Assembly (NCBI GenBank): GCA_024500155.1 | Contig: CM044871.1 | Location: 36,620,228 to 36,684,227, forward strand | Direction: 5' to 3' | Source: Chenopodium formosanum | Taxonomy: Eukaryota > Streptophyta > Magnoliopsida > Caryophyllales > Amaranthaceae | Length of the DNA: 64,000 bases | In this document: in pieces, positions 57,619 through 64,000 of the stretch | Layout: each line of letters starts with the position of its first letter | How positions within the stretch are numbered: position 1 is the stretch's first letter | Made by a program: the position numbers and the translations under genes | Notes under the pieces: model-generated | What the model was told of the DNA's origin: nothing | Seen by the model: the letters and a program-made list of their open reading frames with translations, nothing else | Databases searched by the model: none

Positions 57619-59168
57619 ATGTATCTAGTCTCTAAAAGTTTTACCAACTTCACTCATGAATGGTGTTGGTCTCTTAATGCCAAGGAGAGAAAAGAGTTAG
57701 ATGTGTTTCATATGGGGGGTATTTATGGTGTCAAAGGGGTAGATCTTGATTTAGATTTTATTCATACCGCTCTAGAATATTGGGATGTGGATACTCATTG
57801 TTTTAGACTAGGGTATGATGAAATTAGCCCTTTGCCGGCTGAATTCGGTGCTATTTTAGGCATCCCTGCATTAGATCTTGTAGTAATCCCTAGAATAAGC
57901 GAATATTATTATAAGGATTTTGAACCCTTCTTCAATTAAAAAGACAAAGATCTAACAAAAATAGTAGATGGTAGTGTAGTTAATTTGAAATAATTTGCTC
58001 GCCATTATATTGATAGACCTTATTCTGAATCTTTTCATGTTTATAGAAGAAGAGCTTTTCTTTTTTGCAGGCTTAACCAGTATCTTCTCACTAGTGGTAA
58101 AACTAATGAGGGTCAAGCAATCATATCAATTGTTTTGGAGCAGATAGAATCTGTGAGAAATCCAATGCCATTAATAGTTGGAGAGACTATGCTTAGTCTT
58201 GACGAATTAAAGAAGAATCCAAAAGCACCTTTTCGGGGCTCTCCAACTTTATTACAAGTAGAAAAATAATATTTTTAATTACATAAATCAAAAACATATT
58301 TTTATATAGTAATAATAATTTATTTGCATTGAATTGTTTTTTTTTTTTATATATTTTTTTTATTTTTTTTTTCAGATGTGGCTAATGGAAGGACTAGAGT
58401 GAATTAGTCCTCCAGACAATATAGAGAAGTACACTCCAAACTGCTTTGTGAAAAGGAAGAAACTCTTCTCTAAGATGGGGCGCCAGGAATGGAAGAAGGT
58501 GTTCGGGTCTTGCAATTTTGCCTTCAAGTGGGTCATCCCTTGGTGAAAAATAGAAAAGATGATTGGTGTCAACAAGCAGCCTTTCTGCCGTCTTCCAAGC
58601 TTGTCCCGAATGACTTTTTATTATCCCAACAAGGTAAAAAGACAGTACGACCTACTTCAAACAATCCCTTTCGGGGACCTTCGTCGTCCCTATGAGTTCC
58701 CTGTCTCTCAAGAAGTAGACAAATTTGATACTTATTAGAGCTCTAGACCTTTATGGGAAGTGACTACCCAAAAGGTTCCTGCTTCATTGCCCAATGATGT
58801 GAAAAGGTGGCTTTTGAAGAAACCTTCAAAGGACATGAAGAAAAATCAGAGTAAAACTGATGTGAAAAGTCGTCTAGGTGATAAAGTGATTCCTGTTAAG
58901 GAACGCTTGGGTGAATGAGTTGAGTTCAAAACACCTACAATGCCAAAAGAAGAAAAGCTCTGCGAAGGATAAAGGAAAAAGGAAAGATGACACTACAGAG
59001 AAGAAGGCTTGGGTAGAAAAGAAACATGGGGTCCTAGCTAAAGGAGAAACTATTTACTCCAAAATTGAATATAGGTCCTCTAAAGGATGCCTACTAGCTA
59101 AAGTTATGGATAAGGAAGAAGACGCAGATAAGAATTGGAAGAGGGAAAAGAAAGAGAAAAAAGATTGA
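57619..59168 (+). pseudogene. DUF7745-type transposon-associated gene, antisense to the Tat pol
   Basis: Exon 1 57619-58257 and exon 2 from 58376 are joined by a GT-AG intron in phase 0. Exon 1 encodes a block typical of this plant family (ALEYWDVDTHCFRLGYDEIS, then PLPAEFGAILGI). Exon 2 starts MWLMEGLE and includes ISPPDNIEKYTP and MTFYYPNKVKRQY. The C-terminus is Lys-rich, with a frame change near 58970. In-frame stops at 57937, 57991, 58400, 58544, 58736, 58916 and 58970; those at 58400, 58544 and 58916 sit where relatives have Trp (G-to-A). Function unknown. Extra ORFs placed antisense between pol and 3' LTR are a known habit of Tat-lineage elements, and the position fits that. It could also be an independent transposon-borne gene. 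Confidence 0.72.
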
Positions 59169-59668
59169 AAGCCATTGCTTAACTTTCAATTATTAGACTT
59201 AGTTTAAATTCGAAGTTAATTTATTTAAGCTTTATTGTAATTTATTTTATTAATGAGATTCCAGCTTTTTAATTAAATTATCTCCTTTAAATTGAATTTA
59301 TTAAAGCAATCAAAACCGAAAAATTAATTTCCCATAAATTTTTCCGAGTACAGAAGTCGAAAATTTTCCGAAAAACGCTGAAATATTCCCAGGTACTTTA
59401 CAGTAAATTGGCGCCACGATTTTACGACTGGCGCCAACTGCGGCAGTCTGGCGTCAGGCAACAGAGGCTGTCGTCTGGCGCTAAGGTTCATCGGCTGGCG
59501 CCATAATTTTTTCTGTGACGCCGATGTTTCGTTAATCTTCTGTTGAATTTTTTTATTAAGTTTGTGATGCGAGGTTTGAAAAAAATAAATTGGCCGCACC
59601 CGTAAGGAGTTGCCTATGTATCCTTTCTTAAGGAATCAAGCCAAACGTAGCTCTCTTGAGTGACTTAC
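59169..59668. other. Region between convergent DUF7745 gene and Tat pol, with motif cluster 2 and a conserved post-pol block
   Basis: 59408-59510 holds the second cluster of TGGCGCCA/GGCGTC motifs. On the minus strand 59655-59590 carries ACGTTTGGCTTGATTCC and GGATACATAGGCAACTCC, which resembles a sequence block commonly found downstream of integrase in Tat/Ogre elements. No gene is seen. Confidence 0.6.
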
Positions 59669-62600
59669 TCAAGTGATTATGGGTTGTATTTTTTTACGTT
59701 GGTTAAGATTTGTCATGTTCGAGAACTCATTGCCATCCATGTCAGTTAATTTTGCTGCACCTCGTGACAGGATCGATTTGACAATGTAGGGTCCAGACCA
59801 ATTAGGTCTGAATTTTCCCCTTGGATCTAAAACATTTTTCCTCAATGCTTATAACACCAAATCTCCTACTTTGATGTTTCTTGTCTTGACCTTATTATTA
59901 AAATGCCTAGCCATACGAGTTTGATAACATTGAGTGTGATGTAGAGCTTCTTGTCGTTTTTCATCAAGTAGAATTAGCTCCTCATATCTTGCCCTAGTCC
60001 ATTAAGCTTCATCGAGTTTGCTTTCTAATACGATGCGGAGAGATGGAATCTCTAGCTCTACAGGTTGTATGACATCCATTCCATAGACCAAGGAAAATGG
60101 CGTATTTCCTGTTGACGTGCAAATTGACGTGCGATAACCCCACAATGCGAAGTGAAGTTTGTCAGGCCAATCCTTGTAATTTTCCGTCATTTTCTCGATG
60201 ATAGTCTTTAAATTTTTATTAGCTGCTTTGACTGCTCCATTTGCTTGAGGTCTATAAGGGGAAGAATGATGATGTTGAATACCATATTTTTGTAGCAATT
60301 CTTCACACTTGGCTTGAAAGTGAGTTCCATTGTCACTTATCATTTCATGTGGGACTCCATATCGACAGATAATATTTTTTTCGATAAAGAGTGCTAAATG
60401 TTTTGCAGTGAGTTTGGCGTATGATTGTGCTCCGACCCACTTTGTGAAGTAATCAATTGCCACTAAGATATATTCGTGACCTCCTGTTCTTGGGGGAGTG
60501 ATTTTGCCGATGATGTCAATTCTCCATGTAGAGAATGGAGCTGGCGACATGTAGGTGTAGAGTAAAGATGGAGGAAAATGTTGTAAATTAGCGTAGATTT
60601 GGCACTTAGGGCATCTTTTTACGTATTGATGGCAATCCCTATTCATTGTAGTCCAATAATATCCTTCTCGCATTTTTCCATTTACGTGAGTTCGACAAAT
60701 TCATTCGTGGACTATCCTCATTTATCTTTGAGCATCCTTTTTTCCTACACATAATAGAGCTCAACCCTTAGGTACCCTTTTGTGTAGCTCGTTGTCTATG
60801 AGTACGTATTGGGAAGCAAAGAGTCTTAATGCTCGTTTTTCTCTTTTATAAGTATGGGGAGGGTATTCTCCTTTGGTGACATAGTTGAGTATATCCTTAT
60901 ACCATGGTTCTTCTTCTTCTTCTTCTTCTTCTTCTTCTTCTTCTTCTTCTTCTTCTTCTTCTTCTTCTTCTTCTTCTTCTTCTTCTTCTTCTTCTTCTTC
61001 TTCTTCTTCTGCTTCATGGGTCACCTCATCATCTTTTATAACTTGAATGTAAGCCGGTTTATGCCTTTTTTCTATAGTTAGAGGCATTTGCTCGATTTCC
61101 GTAGGAATCCTAACCATTGAGGCTAGTCTTGCCAAGGCATCGACAAATTGATTTTCTTCTCTAGGTAAATATGTGTATTCCACCTTTTCTAACTTATTAG
61201 TGAGAGTTTCCAAATAAGTTTGATAAGGGTCTAGGCTTTCACTCCTTACTTTCCATCTTTTGGAGATTTGATTGATGATCAATGAAGAGTCTCCGAATAT
61301 CCGTAACTTTCTCACTCCCAACGCCAAAGCTGTTTCAAGGCCTACCACGCACGCTTCATACCTAGCAGCGTTGTTGGTGACGTCAAAATCAAGCTTTATA
61401 GAGATTGGGACATGCTCTTCTTTGGGTGATACTAGTAATACTCCAACGCCATATCCCTTTTGGTTTGAGGCTCCATCGAACTACAAGGTCCAAGTATAAT
61501 CTTCAGTGACCATCAAGTCTTCGTCTGGAAATTCATTGTTGTGTATTGGCGTCGAGTCTTCTATTGGAAAGTCTGCTAGAAAATTCGAAACCACATATCC
61601 TTTGATAGCTTTTTGTGGCATGAACCTTACATCAAACTGGGCTAAGTTGACTATCCATCTTTATATGCGCCCATTGAGTGTAGATTTCTCAAATAAATAC
61701 TTGAGTGGATCTAATCGGGAAACTACGAAGAATGTATGCACGAGCATGCAATGTCTTAACTTGGTTACGACCCACACCAATGCGAGGCACAATTTCTCAA
61801 GTGGTGTATAGCGTGCTTCATACTTGAGCATCTTTTTTCTTAGGTAGTAGATTGCATTTTCTTTGCCTTCTACTTCTTGTGCTAGCACGACTCCCATTGT
61901 CTCTTTGGTGACTGTTAAGTACAATCTAAGAGGTATTCCCGGAAATGCTGGTGCTAATACGGGAGGATTTGTGAGATAGGCTTTGATATTTTCAAAGTGT
62001 TTTTTACACTCGTCATTCCATATCACTGGTACATTCTTTTTAAGCTTCTTGAAAATCGGTTCACATATTGTTGTCAATTTTGATATGAACCTGCTTATGT
62101 ATTGCAACCGGCCAATAAATCATCGAATTTGCTTCTCTATTTTGGGCGGTGGCATTGACATGATTGCCTTGATCTTGGTTGGGTCTATCTCTATTCCTCT
62201 AGAGCTTATGACATAACCTAAAACTTTGCCTGAGGTGACTCCAAAAGCACACTTAGATGGGTTTAGCCTCATGTTGTATTTTCTTAGCCTTTCAAAGAAT
62301 TTTCTAAAGGCTATTTGATGGCCTGGGCAATCTTTTGATTTTACAATCATATCGTCCTCGTATACTTCAACTTCTTTATGCATCATGTCATGGAGCAAGG
62401 CAGTCGCTGCTCGTTGGTAAGTAGCATCCGCATTTTTCAACCCGAATGACATTACCGTGTAGGAGTAAGTACCCCATGGTGTATGAAGGTTGTTTTCTCC
62501 ATGTCTTCTTCTGCCATGAGAATCTAATTATAGCCCGCGTATCAATCCATGAACTAGAGGAGCGCATGATTTTCTGTGTTATCTACCACAATATCGATGT

Positions 62601-64000
62601 GTGGTAAAGGGAAGTCGTCCTTTGGACTTGCCTTATTTAGATCTCGATAGTCAACACACATTCTTACCCTTCCATCCATTTTTGGAACTGGCACGACGTT
62701 AGCGACCCATTCGGGGTATTTGGATACCTTGATAAAACCTGCAATTATTTGTTTTCGAACTTCTTCTTTTAGTTTAAGAGCTACGTCGGGTTTCATTCGA
62801 CGTAACTTTTGTTTTACAGGTTTCATTCCTGGAATTAATAGTATGGTGTGTTGAGCTATCTTTCTCTTAATGCCTGGCATATCTTCATATGACTAAGCAA
62901 ATACATCGATGAATTCTTTAAGTAAGTTAATTAAATTGGTTCTTTCTTGTTCATTAAGTGTTAATCCAATTTTAACTTCTCTTTTATTGGTTGAATCATT
63001 TGAGATATCAACAGTCTCAATTTCCTCAATTATCGGTGTTTTCTTTTCAAGTGTTTCCATTCCTTTAATAAGTTCTTTGTCGTTTTCATTGTTAGTTAAG
63101 AAATGCTCATCATCTTGGGTTAAAGAAGAACACAAGGAGTAAGGAGAAGAAGACATATTATTAAATTCTGAGATCATTACATCAAAGAGGGATATTTCCT
63201 TAGGGACTTGATTACTAACTATCCTAGGGGAAGAGATAGAAGGAGGGGGTGCTACAACTAAAGACTTAGATGACTCTATAGGGAGAGACTCTGACTCTGA
63301 CTCTAACTCGGACGACTCTTCGAACATTGGTCCTTGCCCCGTTGTGATAGAGGTTTTCCTTTTGCTTGGAGTAGTCACCTTGGCGGTCTTGCGCCACCCT
63401 TGTAGTGATCCTTCTGCTTGAGTGATGATCTTTGAGGGATCAAATCTTTCTCTTTGTAGGACTGTTTAGATGAGCGAGGAGTTATCCTATTTGTATGTTG
63501 GCTCATTTTTTTCTCGCCCGAATAGTAGTCCCATGACATTAAAGTCAAAGCATGGGGGTGCTTTCTCCTTGTGGACAGGAGTTGGGATTTCATCTATGAA
63601 GTAGCAATCTAAGAAAATCTCAAATCCCGGTCGCCTTATACCATTTACGACAAACGGTTCAGGAAATTCGTAACATGGATAGTCCTCTCCTTCTTTTATA
63701 AATTGTCCATTAAGGGTAAGAGGATACTGATCCATTGGGATTGCTTTCTTTTGGATGCGAGCGTCCCTACGTGCCTTTTATTTTCCCTAGGCTCTCTTGA
63801 GATCTTCCCGAGATGGTTCGAAACCAAGTCCGAAAGTGTCTAATTTAGGGAGGCCAGGAGCTTCCAGCGGTTTTGCTATTCCTTTCTTCTTTCCTAGGGT
63901 CATCCAAGGAAAATGTCCTTGCTTCTTTAGAATAGTGTTCACTACCACACTGGAGTGAGGGTCGTAGAAAAGAGGGGTCTTTTCATCCTTCTCGATTAAG
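59669..64000 (-). mobile_element. Tat-lineage Ty3/gypsy element, 3' part (continues right of window)
   Basis: The minus-strand order RT, RNase H, a second (archaeal-type) RNase H and integrase is the Tat/Ogre arrangement. The gag and 5' LTR lie beyond base 64000. The left limit is not resolved: the DUF7745-type gene and motif clusters to its left may be part of it. Confidence 0.85.
59669..64000 (-). pseudogene. Tat-lineage gypsy pol, broken, 5' end outside window
   Basis: From right to left: a post-protease region (LGFEPSREDL near 63800), a Ser/Glu-rich linker, then RT (from SYEDMPGI near 62890). RT has VPVPKMDGRVRMCVDYRDLN, MSFGLKNADATYQRA and an unusual YEDDMIV centre (62351-62362). The main RNase H is near 62000-61660, followed by an archaeal-type RNase H (FDGASNQKGYGVGV, VTNNAARYEACVVGLE, FGDSSLIINQI, LPREENQFVDALARLAS). 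A poly-Glu linker leads to integrase (60673-59669): CPKCQIYA, WRIDIIGKI and MISDNGTHF are kept, but the third acidic residue is Lys (NGAVKAANK, codon 60227-60229). Stops at about 62895, 62562, 62550, 61481 and 60002, with frame changes between 62540 and 62450, show it is inactive. Confidence 0.88.
60908..61010 (-). repeat. (GAA)n microsatellite inside pol encoding poly-Glu
   Basis: About 34 units of TTC on the plus strand, in frame in pol, so the minus strand encodes some 34 Glu between the archaeal-type RNase H and the EPWYKDI start of the integrase-proximal linker. Relatives usually have only a few acidic residues here. Confidence 0.92.

Noticed and set aside
60826..61081. Poly-Lys and poly-Phe ORFs across the (TTC)n tract
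   Set aside because: Shadows of the triplet repeat in other frames; only the poly-Glu frame joins pol on both sides.
1..64000. tRNA or rRNA genes
   Set aside because: Only tRNA-complementary primer sites of retroelements were seen; no cloverleaf-capable gene or rRNA sequence was recognised by eye. A tRNAscan-type search would be decisive.

Overview
The window is intergenic, transposon-dense nuclear DNA from a flowering plant, probably a eudicot (family not determined). The evidence is GT-AG introns, plant-type MULE, copia, Tat/Athila-like gypsy and L1 elements, and genes of the plant mobile domain (PMD), DUF7745 and PF04195 families, which in plants mostly travel with transposons. I see no clear single-copy host gene, no tRNA or rRNA, and nothing prokaryotic.

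Left half (1-34980). A minus-strand Ty1/copia family is arranged as leader0 (1-2022) - LTR a (2033-9208) - unit X1 (9209-12640) - LTR b - gag-pol 1 - LTR c - gag-pol 2 - LTR d - unit X2. LTR c is shared by two internal regions, and the b-to-d array (12641-34980) has a 5-bp target duplication, CCAAT, at its outer edges. LTR a is split by a 5.9-kb MULE (3019-8959) with 118-bp terminal inverted repeats, a broken transposase gene and a small, apparently intact GRF zinc-finger gene. A 5'-truncated L1 LINE (27861-31843) sits in the leader of copia 2.

Middle (34981-43956). Unit X (about 3.4 kb) is itself repeated: a PF04195-type gene with a coiled-coil C-terminus, plus an array of 48-bp repeats. The copia insertion site CCAAT lies inside this gene. 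It is occupied at two unit junctions and empty at a third (38397-38401), so the window contains both states. The 48-bp array then expands into eight higher-order repeats, mostly about 628 bp (39250-43956).

Right part (43957-64000). A multi-exon PMD gene (45305-56889) is split in one exon by a 9.24-kb LTR element (46959-56198) with 2.5-kb LTRs, an Athila-type primer site, a gag-like ORF only, and a GGAGC target duplication. A DUF7745-type gene (57619-59168) follows, bracketed by two GC-rich TGGCGCCA-type motif clusters. It lies tail-to-tail with a minus-strand Tat-lineage gypsy pol (59669 to beyond the window), which has a (GAA)n poly-Glu expansion and a lost catalytic Glu in its integrase.

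Almost every long coding region is broken. Many stops in the PMD, DUF7745 and copia genes are one C-to-T or G-to-A change from a sense codon, as expected of long-methylated DNA. The GRF zinc-finger gene is the only intact-looking gene. The most unusual features are the MULE with a two-base TA footprint plus GRF companion gene, and the repeated X-plus-copia block.
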